Positions 9,256 to 17,948 of a stretch of DNA of 64,000 nucleotides are shown piece by piece. Made by a program: the position numbers and the translations under genes. The DNA comes from CAMLIZ01 sp036231905 (GTDB lineage: Bacteria > Pseudomonadota > Gammaproteobacteria > Burkholderiales > Burkholderiaceae_C). The DNA lies in contig NZ_JAZARE010000011.1 of assembly GCF_036231905.1 (NCBI RefSeq), forward strand, positions 207,112-271,111. The letters run 5' to 3'. The notes under the pieces were generated by a model, which made no database searches, was not told the origin of the DNA, and worked only from the letters and a program-made list of their open reading frames with translations. The stretch's first letter is position 1. Every line of letters begins with the position of its first letter.

Positions 9256-11250
9256 ATGAGTGAGAGCTCCGACACCACCGGTCCGCCTGCGGGCGGCGAC
9301 GGCACGCCACAGCAGCTCGACAGGCTGCTGTTCGAAGCGAACCCGCTGCCGCTGTGGATCTACGACCTGCAGACACTTCGCATCCTCGACGTCAACGAGG
9401 TCGCCTGCCAGAAGTACGGCTACAGCCGCGAAGAGTTCCTGGCGCTGACCATCCGCGACATCCGCCCCCCCGAGGACATTCCCCAGATGGAAGCGTCGGT
9501 GCGGGACACGCCGGAAAAGAGCTTCAACTCCGGCATCTGGCGCCACCGCCTCAAGGACGGCGCGCTGATCAATGTGGAGATCACCTCCCACGAGATGATC
9601 TATCACGGCCGCCGCACGCGCTTTGTCTGCCCGATCGACGTGACGCAGCGTGTGCGCGCGGAGGCCGCGCTGCGCGAGCGCGAGGCCGGCCTGCGGCGCG
9701 CCCAGGCGCTCACCGCGCTGGGCCATGTGATCACCGGGCCGGACGGCGGCTTCGAGAGCTGGTCCGAAACCCTGCCACAGCTGGCCGGCATCCAGCCGGC
9801 CGACATGCCCACCAGCACCCGCGAGTGGCTGGGCCGCCTCGTGCATCCGGACGACCGCGAAGCCTTCCGCGCCAAGAGCGTGGAAGCGGCGCGCACCGGC
9901 ACCCGCGTGGACGTGGAGTACCGGCTGGTGCAGCCCGGCGGCCGGCTGGTGGAGATTCGCCAGGTGATCGAGCCGATCGAGGGTAGCCGGGATCCGGCTC
10001 ACGTGCGCTGGTTCAGCACCTTGCAGGACGTGACCGAGCAGAAGCAGGCGCAGGCGCGGGTGATGCGCCTGAACGAGGAGCTGGAGCAGCGTGTGCGCGA
10101 GCGGACCACGCAGCTCGAGGTGTCCAACCACGAACTGGCGCTGGCCACCGCGGCGGCCGAGCGGGCCAACCGGGCCAAGACAGAGTTCCTCTCGAACATG
10201 AGCCACGAGCTGCGCACGCCGCTGAACGCCATCATCGGCTTCGGGCAGCTGCTGGCCGCACCCAAGGGCCCCCTCGGTTCGCCCGAGCAGGCCGTGGTGT
10301 TCGTCAACCACATCGTGCGCGCCGGCCGCCACCTGCTCACCCTCATCAACGACCTGCTGGACCTGGCGCAGATCGAATCGGGCAAGTTCAAGGTCGCCAT
10401 CGACCGGCTGCCCTTGGGCGAAGTGCTGGCCGAATGCCAGGCCATGATCGAGCCGCAGTCGCAGCAACGCGGCATCCGCTTGCTGTTTCCGGCCGAGGCC
10501 GACGTGCAGGTGCTGGCCGACCGCACCCGGCTGAAGCAGGTGCTGCTGAACCTGCTGTCCAACGCGGTGAAATACAACCGCGAACGCGGCGCGGTGGTGG
10601 TGGACCACAGCACCATCGCGCCCGGCCGGGTGCGCATTACCGTGCAGGACACCGGCGGCGGCCCGCGGGCGGTCCAGGTGGAGGCGCTCTTCCAGCCCTT
10701 CAACCGGCTGGGCCAGGAGGCCGGCAGCGCCGAAGGCACCGGCATCGGGCTGGTGGTGACCAAGCGCATGGTGGAGCTGATGGACGGCCAGATCGGCGTG
10801 AACAGCACACCGGGCATGGGCACGCTGTTCTGGGTGGACCTGCCGGCCGAGGTGCCCCACCCGGCCCCCGCCGCGCAGCGCACCACCGTGCTGGTGGTGG
10901 AGGACGACGCCGCCAGCCTGCAACTGGTGCAGCAGGTGCTCGCCGCCCGGCCCGACCTGCAGGTGCTGTGCGCCACCGACGGCCGGCGCGGCGTGGAGCT
11001 GGCGCGCCAGCACCAGCCAGCCCTGATCCTGATGGACAACAACATGCCGCACATGAGCGGGCGCGAAGCGCATGCCCTGTTGCGCCAGGAGCCGGCCACG
11101 GCCAGCATCCCGATCATTGCGCTGAGCGGCAACGCGTCCGCCACGGCGGTGGAGCAGGGCCGCGCCAGCGGCTATGTGGCGTATCTCACCAAGCCGCTGG
11201 ATCCGGCCGAGCTGCAGGCCGCGGTGAACCAGGTGCTCCGGCCGGAGTGA
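9256..11250 (+). CDS. PAS-PAS hybrid histidine kinase with C-terminal receiver
   Basis: A 664-residue soluble sensor kinase with no predicted membrane span. In order: PAS at about residues 20-130 (NPLPLWIYDLQTLRILDVNEVACQKYGY), a second PAS with PAC at about 140-260, a coiled coil, HisKA with phospho-acceptor H317 in FLSNMSHELRTPLNAIIGF, HATPase with the G-boxes DTGGG and GTGIGL, and a receiver domain with D594 in LILMDNNMP. The first PAS block NEVACQKYGYSREEFL is of the common redox/ligand type, but no cofactor residue is obvious. The start has a good AGGGAG Shine-Dalgarno. No response-regulator gene is adjacent, so the phosphorelay partner lies elsewhere. Confidence 0.93.
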   Translation: MSESSDTTGPPAGGDGTPQQLDRLLFEANPLPLWIYDLQTLRILDVNEVACQKYGYSREEFLALTIRDIRPPEDIPQMEASVRDTPEKSFNSGIWRHRLKDGALINVEITSHEMIYHGRRTRFVCPIDVTQRVRAEAALREREAGLRRAQALTALGHVITGPDGGFESWSETLPQLAGIQPADMPTSTREWLGRLVHPDDREAFRAKSVEAARTGTRVDVEYRLVQPGGRLVEIRQVIEPIEGSRDPAHVRWFSTLQDVTEQKQAQARVMRLNEELEQRVRERTTQLEVSNHELALATAAAERANRAKTEFLSNMSHELRTPLNAIIGFGQLLAAPKGPLGSPEQAVVFVNHIVRAGRHLLTLINDLLDLAQIESGKFKVAIDRLPLGEVLAECQAMIEPQSQQRGIRLLFPAEADVQVLADRTRLKQVLLNLLSNAVKYNRERGAVVVDHSTIAPGRVRITVQDTGGGPRAVQVEALFQPFNRLGQEAGSAEGTGIGLVVTKRMVELMDGQIGVNSTPGMGTLFWVDLPAEVPHPAPAAQRTTVLVVEDDAASLQLVQQVLAARPDLQVLCATDGRRGVELARQHQPALILMDNNMPHMSGREAHALLRQEPATASIPIIALSGNASATAVEQGRASGYVAYLTKPLDPAELQAAVNQVLRPE

Positions 11251-11325
11251 GCGCGCCGCATGCCGGGCCCCCCTGCCGGCGCGCGAGTGGGCACAATGGC
11301 GCCTTTGCCGCTCCGCCGACGCTTC

Positions 11326-11964
11326 ATGTCCTCCACTCCTCCGCAGACCGCAACCGCCTCCGCCGAATCGAACGCAGCGGCCTGCGCCGACCAGCTGAAG
11401 GCGCTGTTCCCGGCGCTTTTTGTCGGCCCCGCCAAACCCCTGAAGCTGAAGATCCAGGCCGACATCCAGGAGCGTGCGCCCGGCAGTTTCACCAAGCAGG
11501 CGCTGTCGGCCTTCTTCCGGCGCTACACCGGCAGCACCTCGTACCTGATCGCGCTCACGCGCTCGCCGCACCGCTTCGATCTCGACGGCCAGCCCGCCGG
11601 CGAGATCAGCGAAGAGCACCGCAAGGCGGCCACGGAAGAACTGGAGCGCCGCCGCGCCAACCAGCAGGCGCGGCGCGCGGTGGAGGACGAACAGCGCCGC
11701 AACCGCGCCCAGCTGCTGCGCGACTACGAACGCACCACCCTCACTCGCGCCAACTTCTGTGCCCTCAAGGGAGTGGAAGAAGCCGAACTCGATGGCCTGC
11801 TGGACATCGCGCGCAAGGAGGCCGCCGAAGCGCCACCGCCGCGCCGTGACGGCCCCGGCCGCCCACCGCAGCGCCCCCAGCGCCCGCCCAGGCCCCAGGG
11901 CCGGCCTGACCGCCCCGACCGACCGCGCCAGGACGGCAAGCCGCAGCGCGAACGCAGCGCCTGA
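11326..11964 (+). CDS. ProQ/FinO-domain RNA chaperone
   Basis: A 212-residue protein whose residues about 18-105 form a ProQ/FinO RNA-binding domain (LKALFPALF...PLKLKIQADIQERAP...LSAFFRRYTGSTSYLIAL...RFDLDGQPAGEISEEH). An Arg/Glu-rich helix follows, and then a basic Pro/Arg/Gly-rich tail of about 45 residues that probably increases RNA affinity. The family stabilises sRNAs and mRNA 3' ends. ATG 11326 was preferred over ATG 11260 because it removes a non-conserved extension. The gene stands alone between a sensor kinase and a lipoprotein gene. Confidence 0.88.
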   Translation: MSSTPPQTATASAESNAAACADQLKALFPALFVGPAKPLKLKIQADIQERAPGSFTKQALSAFFRRYTGSTSYLIALTRSPHRFDLDGQPAGEISEEHRKAATEELERRRANQQARRAVEDEQRRNRAQLLRDYERTTLTRANFCALKGVEEAELDGLLDIARKEAAEAPPPRRDGPGRPPQRPQRPPRPQGRPDRPDRPRQDGKPQRERSA

Positions 11965-12087
11965 GGGCCGGCCAGGCAGCGCCGGCTGCCAACAATGCCC
12001 GCACTGCCAGGCGCAAATGCCGTAGGCAGCGGCGCGTGCGGCTGCTACGCTGAACGCTCCATGATGGGGACGCCCGCGGAGACCGCC

Positions 12088-13245
12088 ATGCGGCACTGGA
12101 TCACGCTCCTGCTTTGCGCATTGCTGGCTGCCTGCGCGAGCGCGCCGCCCGCGGTGCCCGCCCCGACCCAGCTGCTGAAGGACGCGCTTTTCGCAGCGCC
12201 AGCCCGGCCGGTGAGCGCCAAGGAAGTGTTCCGCCTGAGCGACGACATGCGTCGCTTCATCGACCAGCAACTCACTTTCAAGCTGCGCCAGACCAACGGC
12301 AGCCAGCGTGCGCTGGTCGAAACCCTGTACCGGCAGCAGGAGCTCAAGCTCGAATACGACACCGCGCAGACGCGCAACGCGGCTGAAGCCTTCGCCGCCC
12401 GCTCGGGCAATTGCCTGTCCCTGGTGATCATGACGGCCGCCTTCGCCAAGGAGCTGGGCCTGCCGGTGCACTACCAGAGCGCCATCGTTGAAGACATGTG
12501 GAGCCGCACCGGCGACCTGTACTTCGTCAACGGCCATGTGAACCTGGCGCTGGGCCGGCGGCTCGCCGACGCCCGGACCGTCTACGACGGAGACCAGTAC
12601 GTGGTGGTGGACTTCCTGCCGGCCTCGGACATCCGCGGCCTGCGCACCCGCGAAATCAGCGAAGCGACCGTGGTGGCGATGTACATGAACAACCGTGCCG
12701 CCGAAGCGATGGCGCATGGAAACATTGATGACGCGTACTGGCTGGCCCGTGAAGCGGTGCTGCAGGATCCGGCCTTCCGGCCGGCCTACAACACCCTGGG
12801 CGTGGTGTACCTGCGCGCTGGCCATGCGGCCGAAGCGGACCAGGTGTTCGCCCAGGTGCTGGTGGGCGACCCGGCCAACCTGGTGGCCTTGTCGAACCGG
12901 GCCGCTGCCCTGCGCGCTTTGGGCCGCGACGCTGAAGCCGAAAGAATCACCCAGCGCCTGGCCCAGCTCGAGCCGTATCCACCCTTCCACTTCTTCAAGC
13001 TGGGCGTGGCCGCCATGGGCACGGGCGACTACCGATCCGCACGCGACTGGTTTGCCAAGGAAGTGGACCGTGCCGGCTATTACCATGAGTTCCACTTCTG
13101 GCTCGGCGTGGCCCACCTGCGGCTGGGCGAGACGGCGCAGGCTCGCCAGCACCTGCAGCTGGCCCTGGAACAAAGCACCACGCGCGGCGACCACGACCTG
13201 TACGCCGCCAAGCTGGCCCTGCTGAAGTCCAAGCGCACCCAGTAG
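12088..13245 (+). CDS. TPR lipoprotein with transglutaminase-like domain
   Basis: A 385-residue lipoprotein (MRHWITLLLCALLAACAS, lipobox LAAC). Residues about 60-180 carry a transglutaminase-like Cys-His-Asp arrangement: C109 in SGNCLSL, H150 in FVNGHVNLAL and D175 in VVVDFLP. Residues about 195-385 are TPR repeats (AYNTLGVVYLRAGHAAEADQVF, HFWLGVAHLRLGETAQARQHL). It is probably anchored in the outer or inner membrane facing the periplasm. Whether it is a protease, an amidase or an inactive scaffold cannot be told. ATG 12088 gives the signal peptide and has a GGAG box 6 bases upstream; in-frame ATGs at 12061 and 12064 would bury it. Confidence 0.82.
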   Translation: MRHWITLLLCALLAACASAPPAVPAPTQLLKDALFAAPARPVSAKEVFRLSDDMRRFIDQQLTFKLRQTNGSQRALVETLYRQQELKLEYDTAQTRNAAEAFAARSGNCLSLVIMTAAFAKELGLPVHYQSAIVEDMWSRTGDLYFVNGHVNLALGRRLADARTVYDGDQYVVVDFLPASDIRGLRTREISEATVVAMYMNNRAAEAMAHGNIDDAYWLAREAVLQDPAFRPAYNTLGVVYLRAGHAAEADQVFAQVLVGDPANLVALSNRAAALRALGRDAEAERITQRLAQLEPYPPFHFFKLGVAAMGTGDYRSARDWFAKEVDRAGYYHEFHFWLGVAHLRLGETAQARQHLQLALEQSTTRGDHDLYAAKLALLKSKRTQ

Positions 13246-13318
13246 CTTGGCTTGCCGGCCATGCCGGCACCCCGCTTGCTGCTCGGGCAGGGATGTCCAC
13301 TGCCCGAAGGAGCCTTTC

Positions 13319-13771
13319 ATGAACCGGATCTCATCTTCCGCCGCCCTGGCGCTTGCGGCCGCATTCGCGCCTTGGGCCGCTCAAGCGGGCCCGGTCGCCA
13401 TCCAGACCGGCCCGGTGCACACCGAAATGAACATGATGGACACCAACAGCGACGGCAAGCTCACCCCCGAGGAACACGCCGCCGGCGCACAGCGCATGTT
13501 CCAGGCCATGGATGCCGACAAGGACGGCCGCGTCACCGCCGCCGAGATGGACGCTGCGCACCAGAAGATCACCGGCGAGAAGAGCAAGCCGGGCGACATG
13601 CCGGCAGCCGAAAAGATCCGCACCATCGACAGCAATGGCGACGGCGTGCTGACGGCCGAGGAACATGCGGCCGGCTCACGCCGCATGTTCGAGGCCATGG
13701 ACGTCAACCACGACCGGCAGCTCACCTTCCCCGAACTCGCCAGCGGGCACCGGCGCCTGCAGGGCCGGTAG
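13319..13771 (+). CDS. Exported EF-hand protein with four calcium-binding loops
   Basis: A 150-residue protein with a signal peptide ending near AAQAG. Four EF-hand loops are visible: DTNSDGKLTPEE, DADKDGRVTAAE, DSNGDGVLTAEE and DVNHDRQLTFPE. The fourth replaces the usual Gly with Arg and may be weak. The loops alternate with the helices EEHAAGAQRMFQAMD and EEHAAGSRRMFEAMD, so the protein is an internal duplication of a two-hand unit. It probably binds calcium in the periplasm; its partner is unknown. It ends 8 bases from the stop of the opposing cupin gene. Confidence 0.88.
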   Translation: MNRISSSAALALAAAFAPWAAQAGPVAIQTGPVHTEMNMMDTNSDGKLTPEEHAAGAQRMFQAMDADKDGRVTAAEMDAAHQKITGEKSKPGDMPAAEKIRTIDSNGDGVLTAEEHAAGSRRMFEAMDVNHDRQLTFPELASGHRRLQGR

Positions 13772-13779
13772 CCGGGGCC

Positions 13780-14139
13780 TCAGCTGGTGGACGAGCCGCT
13801 GCCCGGCATGCCGGGTGGCAGCTGCACCGTGACCAGCAGCGACGCGTCGCGCAGCGCCCGCACGGTATAGCGCGTCTGCGCCGGCAGCAGCACCAGCTGC
13901 TGGGCTGAGAGCTGGCAGGCGCCGCCCTCTCCTTCGAGCGCCACTTCACCCTCGATGCACTGCACCGTCACTTCGCCGTACACGCTGTGCGGCGGCAGCG
14001 CCTGGCCGGCGGGCAGCACGATGCGCATGAGCTCCAGCGAATGTGTCTTCAGGATCGCGTGGTTGGCGGACCGGTTCAGCTGGTCGCCGAGCGGCGAAAT
14101 GTCGATCGCTTGCCAAGGCTTGGCGTGGGACAAGGCCAT
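13780..14139 (-). CDS. Small cupin-domain protein
   Basis: A 119-residue single-domain cupin with the pattern MRIVLPAGQALPPHSVYGEVTVQCIEGEVALEGEGGACQLSAQQLVLLPAQTRYTVRALRDASLLVTVQL. It has only one His in the first metal-binding motif and lacks the second-motif His, so metal binding may be reduced. ATG 14139 is chosen because it starts at the conserved core; the open frame upstream is a shadow of the SGNH gene. It lies last in a leftward run of four genes. Function unknown, possibly sensory or in small-molecule binding. Confidence 0.72.
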   Translation of the reverse strand: MALSHAKPWQAIDISPLGDQLNRSANHAILKTHSLELMRIVLPAGQALPPHSVYGEVTVQCIEGEVALEGEGGACQLSAQQLVLLPAQTRYTVRALRDASLLVTVQLPPGMPGSGSSTS

Positions 14140-14231
14140 GAAGATGCTCCGGAAAGTGCACTCCCTGGCCCACCAGCCAACCGTGTGCCATGCCCCGGGC
14201 GCAGCCGCATCCGCTGTGGTGTCCGCCGGGG

Positions 14232-15104
14232 CTACGGAGGCAGCACGCGGTTGAGCTCGGCCGCCAGCACCTGCGCCAGCCTGCGGTAGCCGCCCGGATT
14301 GGGATGGATCTCGTTCACCCAGTCCGCGCTGTTGCCGGTGCTGCCGAGGGCCGCCCGCTCCAGCGTGCCGCGGGTGTCCACCACCACCACGCCCGGCAGC
14401 GCGGCCGACCCGCCAGCGCGTGCGTCCAAGGCCAACAGGGCCTGCGCCAGGCGGTCCACCAGGAAGTCGGTCACCTGCACCTGCAGCGCCGGTGCCAGGC
14501 CACGCGCCTGGAATGCCGGGAACAGCCACGGTCCGCGCACCGGCGCGAACAGGAAGGAGGCCGGCGCACCGCGTGGCGTGGGGTAGTCGTAGGTATGCAG
14601 CACCACCGGCACGCCCACACTCAGGCTGCCCGGGGCATCGCGCAATGCGACGATGCGCGCCACGTCCTGCTGCACGCTGCCCAGCAAGCTCTCCAGCAGG
14701 TCGAGATCGACGTGGCTTTGCGGCTGCGCCGGATCACCCTGAGGCGCCGGCCGCAGCAGCGTGTGCACCTCTTCCATCAGGTCGTTGCCGCCGCCGCTGA
14801 GCAGCAGCGCATCCCAGCGGTAATTGAACCGGGGCTTGGCCAGCAGGCGCACCAGGTCCGGGTTGCCGGCCAGCGCCGCCATGTGCCGCAAGGTGTCGCC
14901 CGGATAGGCCAGGTTGAAGATCTGCGCGCTGTCGCGCAGGCGCAGCTCCAGCAGCAGGTTGGACGACGGCAGGCCGGAGATCGTGAACCACGAGTCGCCT
15001 TCGGCCAGCAGGTGCCAGCGGAACTGCGGATCGTCCAGCAGGTACGGGCCTTCACCCGATCCCAGCTGCAGGGGCTGCAGGACCTGGGGCGCGAACATCG
15101 GCAT
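14232..15104 (-). CDS. SGNH/GDSL-type hydrolase
   Basis: A 290-residue protein with the SGNH blocks LLAEGDSWF (nucleophile Ser), LLLSGGGNDLMEE (Gly/Asn block) and WVNEIHPNPGGY (catalytic His). No signal peptide is seen, so it is likely cytoplasmic, unlike the esterase domain of the lectin-GH16 protein. The substrate is unknown; related proteins are carboxyl-esterases or lipases. ATG 15104 is preferred because CAGGAG lies 6 bases upstream; an ATG ten codons earlier is possible. It follows the CWC gene by 57 bases on the same strand. Confidence 0.82.
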   Translation of the reverse strand: MPMFAPQVLQPLQLGSGEGPYLLDDPQFRWHLLAEGDSWFTISGLPSSNLLLELRLRDSAQIFNLAYPGDTLRHMAALAGNPDLVRLLAKPRFNYRWDALLLSGGGNDLMEEVHTLLRPAPQGDPAQPQSHVDLDLLESLLGSVQQDVARIVALRDAPGSLSVGVPVVLHTYDYPTPRGAPASFLFAPVRGPWLFPAFQARGLAPALQVQVTDFLVDRLAQALLALDARAGGSAALPGVVVVDTRGTLERAALGSTGNSADWVNEIHPNPGGYRRLAQVLAAELNRVLPP

Positions 15105-15161
15105 GGTGGGCTCCTGGTTGCGGCTGGCCTGCACTAGCGCGGCAGCGGATGTGCCTGCTGC

Positions 15162-15371
15162 CTATTCGCCCCGGGGCACTTGCGGCCCGGCGGCGCAGCG
15201 TGGGCACAGGCAGGCCTGGTTGCGCTGCGCCTCGGGCACGCGCGCCAGCGCCTCGCGCGACACGGTGGCCCGGCTGCACCAGCAGTCGACGTCGAAGCGG
15301 CCGCACCGGGCGGGCGCACAGTCGTTGGGCCCGCCGCACAGCGGGCAGCGCAGGTTGGGCAATGGCTGCAT
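15162..15371 (-). CDS. Small cysteine-rich CWC protein
   Basis: A 69-residue protein with CPLCGG, DCAPARC, VDCWCSRATVS and ACLCPRC, the signature of the Cys-rich CWC family, a probable small zinc-binding fold of unknown function. Members are commonly found in Burkholderiales downstream of transport or metabolic genes. Here the start lies 14 bases after the stop of the MFS gene, suggesting one transcript. Confidence 0.78.
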   Translation of the reverse strand: MQPLPNLRCPLCGGPNDCAPARCGRFDVDCWCSRATVSREALARVPEAQRNQACLCPRCAAGPQVPRGE

Positions 15372-15385
15372 GCGGCCACTATGCC

Positions 15386-17005
15386 TCAGCGCTCCACCGC
15401 CTGGGCCAGGTACCGCGACACGGCGGGCGGCGTGTCGCCGATGTGGAAGGCCAAGCGGCGCTCGCGCAGCGCGATGTCGAAGGCCGTCATGCGCTCGAAA
15501 TGGCGCAGGTGCTCCACCCATGATTCATCGACGAACTGCTCCACGTAGCGCCCGTTGTCGGCGGCATCGCGAAACAGGCTCCACGACAATACGCCATGGC
15601 GCAGCCGGTTGCGCCGGCTTTCCTGCATCACCGCCAGGAACTGCGGCGCGGTGGCCGGATCGATGCGGTACTCGATGGTGATCAGCACCGGCCCTTCGTG
15701 GGGACCCAGGTCGATGTCGGTGCCGGCGGGCCGGGTGAACTCCGCCGGGGTGAGGTCCTCGCTCACGAGGCCGGCTTCGAGCCGGAAGCGGCGGGTGACC
15801 GCCAGGCTGAGCACCGCCCCGATGGCGGCGCACACCAGGCTGGTGCGCACGTCGGTCCAGGTGGCCACCTGGCCCCACAGCGCCGCACCAGCCGCGCTGC
15901 TGCCCATCAGCGCCATCTGGTAGATCGACATGCCGCGCGCCCGCACCCAGTCCGGCAAGGCGAGCTGCGCCGACACGGTGAGCGAATTGGCCGCCGTGAT
16001 CCAGGCGGCGCCCGCCACGATCATCGCGGCGCCGGCCACTTGGGGGTTGGGCGCCACGCCCAGCACCAGCATGGCCGCTGCCTGCAGCACCGTGCCATAG
16101 GCCACCAGCCCGTCGCGTGACACGCTGGCACGCAGGCGCGGCAGGTACAGCGCCGCCACGATGGCGCCGGCGCCCATGCAGGCGAGCAGCAGCGTGAAGG
16201 TGCCTGCGCCGCCACCGTGCAGGCCCTTGGCCACCAGCGGCAGCAAACCGAGCATCGCCATGGACTGCAGGAAGAACAGCGCCACCCGCAGCAGCACCGC
16301 ATGCATGCGGCGCGACTGGCGCACGTACTGCAGCCCCACCCGCATGGCGCCGAGGAAGCGCTCGGCCGGCAGCGCGCTGGCCTTCTCCTCGCGCTTCCAG
16401 CGCCGGATCACGAAGGCGGCGCCGACCGACAGCACGGCGTTCAAGGCGAACACATAGGCGCTGCCCAGCGCGGCGATGATGGCGCCGGCCACGATCGGGC
16501 CGATGATGCGCGAGGCGTTCATCGCCACGCCGTTGAGCGCCAGGGCGGTGGGCAGGTGCTGGCGCGGCACCACCTCCGGCACGATGGCCGCGAACACCGG
16601 CCAGCGCATGGCCAGGCCCACGCCGTTGGCGAAGGTGAGCAGCAACAGCAGCGGCGCGTTCATCGCCCCGAACACCACCACCGCGCACACCAGCAGCGCC
16701 ACCGCGGCCACCCATACCTGGGTGACCATGAAATAGCGCCGGCGGTCGGCGATGTCCGCCAGCGCACCGCTGGGCAGCCCGAGCAGGAACACCGGCAAGG
16801 TGGAGGCCGACTGCACCAGCGCCACCATCACCGGCGAGTTGCTCAGCGAGGTCATCAGCCAGGCAGCGGCCACATCGTTCATCCACATGCAGACGTTGGC
16901 CGTCACCCACACGCCCCACAACATGCCGAACACCGGGTTGGCGGTCAGCGGGGTCCAGGCGGAGATCGGGCGCTCACTGGGCGGGCGTTCGCGGGGCGCA
17001 TCCAT
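15386..17005 (-). CDS. MFS efflux-type transporter with C-terminal ABM-like domain
   Basis: A 539-residue protein. Residues about 25-425 contain around 12 hydrophobic segments of the MFS_3/EntS-like group, with the loop motif GALADIADRRRYF between helices 2 and 3. Residues about 440-539 (GPVLITIEYRIDPATAPQFLAVMQESRRNRLRHGVLSWSLFRDAADNGRYVEQFVDESWVEH) look like an antibiotic-biosynthesis-monooxygenase/dimeric alpha-beta barrel domain. This fusion recurs in MFS_3 proteins; the soluble domain's job is unknown. The start at 17005 places the first helix correctly. It is divergent from the PhyH gene with at most 82 bases between starts. The cargo is unknown. Confidence 0.87.
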   Translation of the reverse strand: MDAPRERPPSERPISAWTPLTANPVFGMLWGVWVTANVCMWMNDVAAAWLMTSLSNSPVMVALVQSASTLPVFLLGLPSGALADIADRRRYFMVTQVWVAAVALLVCAVVVFGAMNAPLLLLLTFANGVGLAMRWPVFAAIVPEVVPRQHLPTALALNGVAMNASRIIGPIVAGAIIAALGSAYVFALNAVLSVGAAFVIRRWKREEKASALPAERFLGAMRVGLQYVRQSRRMHAVLLRVALFFLQSMAMLGLLPLVAKGLHGGGAGTFTLLLACMGAGAIVAALYLPRLRASVSRDGLVAYGTVLQAAAMLVLGVAPNPQVAGAAMIVAGAAWITAANSLTVSAQLALPDWVRARGMSIYQMALMGSSAAGAALWGQVATWTDVRTSLVCAAIGAVLSLAVTRRFRLEAGLVSEDLTPAEFTRPAGTDIDLGPHEGPVLITIEYRIDPATAPQFLAVMQESRRNRLRHGVLSWSLFRDAADNGRYVEQFVDESWVEHLRHFERMTAFDIALRERRLAFHIGDTPPAVSRYLAQAVER

Positions 17006-17087
17006 GGGCTGGAACTTAGCACCCGAGATGCCCGCGACGGCGACGGCAACTACGCACGCGCCGGCACAGGGTTTGCCGGCAGAGCGC

Positions 17088-17930
17088 ATGGCCAGCAACC
17101 CGCACGAGTACGACCCGGCCGCAATCATGGGCGGCCTCTACGGCGACGGCATCATCGCGCTCAAAGGCGCGTTCAGCCCCGACTGGGCCGACCGGATGCA
17201 CGAGGACATCCTGCAGCTGTTCGAGGAAGCCCGCTCACGACCGCGCGGTGCACTGCCGCGCGGGCCCGCGCGCTACTACGTCGAGGTGCATCCCGAACGC
17301 CTGCGCGGCTTCGTGGACATCGTCACCCACCCGTGGTTCGTGGCCGTCTGCCGCGCGGTGCTGGGGCCGCAGTACCAGGTGGTGGAAGTGGGCTTCGACA
17401 TCCCCGGCCCGGGCGCGCAGGACCAGCCCTGGCACCGCGACTTCCCGGCGCCGGACGCCACGGTGATCGGCCGCAGCCTCGATTCGCTGGCCTTCAACCT
17501 CACCGCGGTGGACACCACGCCGGAGATGGGCCCGCTGGAGATTGCGCCCGGCACGCAGTGGGACGACTTCGGCGGCCGCGACGCGCCGAACCGCGAGGCC
17601 GGCATGTTCCCGCCGAAGTCGCTGTATCCGCGCTACGAAGCGCGCGCCCAGACCCGCATGCCGCAGCGCGGCGACATCTCCGCGCGCTCGGCGCTCACCA
17701 TCCACCGCGGCACGGCGAACCGGTCGCAGTGGTCCCGGCCGGTGCTGGTGGTGGGCGTGGACGCGCCCGGCGCCGGCAATGCGGCGCGGCACGACCTGCA
17801 GGTGACACGGCCTTACTTCGAGGGCCTGCCGGCCGAGGTGCGCGAGCACCTCACCTGCCGCGTGGTGGACCAGCTGCAGCACATCGAGCAGGCCCACGCG
17901 ATCGAGGGCCTGCTCAAGCCGGAGTACTGA
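17088..17930 (+). CDS. Phytanoyl-CoA dioxygenase (PhyH) family oxygenase
   Basis: A protein of about 280 residues of the non-haem Fe(II)/2-oxoglutarate family. The likely iron ligands are H and D in QPWHRDFPAPD and H in ALTIHRGTANRS; Arg in that last segment or nearby would hold 2-oxoglutarate. The start could also be ATG 17028, which adds a Thr/Ala/Pro-rich stretch of 20 residues. I prefer 17088 because it leaves room for divergent promoters. The substrate is not evident. It ends 18 bases from the stop of the convergent lipase gene. Confidence 0.83.
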   Translation: MASNPHEYDPAAIMGGLYGDGIIALKGAFSPDWADRMHEDILQLFEEARSRPRGALPRGPARYYVEVHPERLRGFVDIVTHPWFVAVCRAVLGPQYQVVEVGFDIPGPGAQDQPWHRDFPAPDATVIGRSLDSLAFNLTAVDTTPEMGPLEIAPGTQWDDFGGRDAPNREAGMFPPKSLYPRYEARAQTRMPQRGDISARSALTIHRGTANRSQWSRPVLVVGVDAPGAGNAARHDLQVTRPYFEGLPAEVREHLTCRVVDQLQHIEQAHAIEGLLKPEY

Positions 17931-17948
17931 AGCGGCGTATGGGGCGGT

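Noticed and set aside
8929..13320. A 1463-codon open frame on the minus strand
   Set aside because: It is antisense to the hydrolase, kinase, ProQ and lipoprotein genes, is rich in His/Arg/Gly as expected of a GC-rich shadow frame, and shows no domain.
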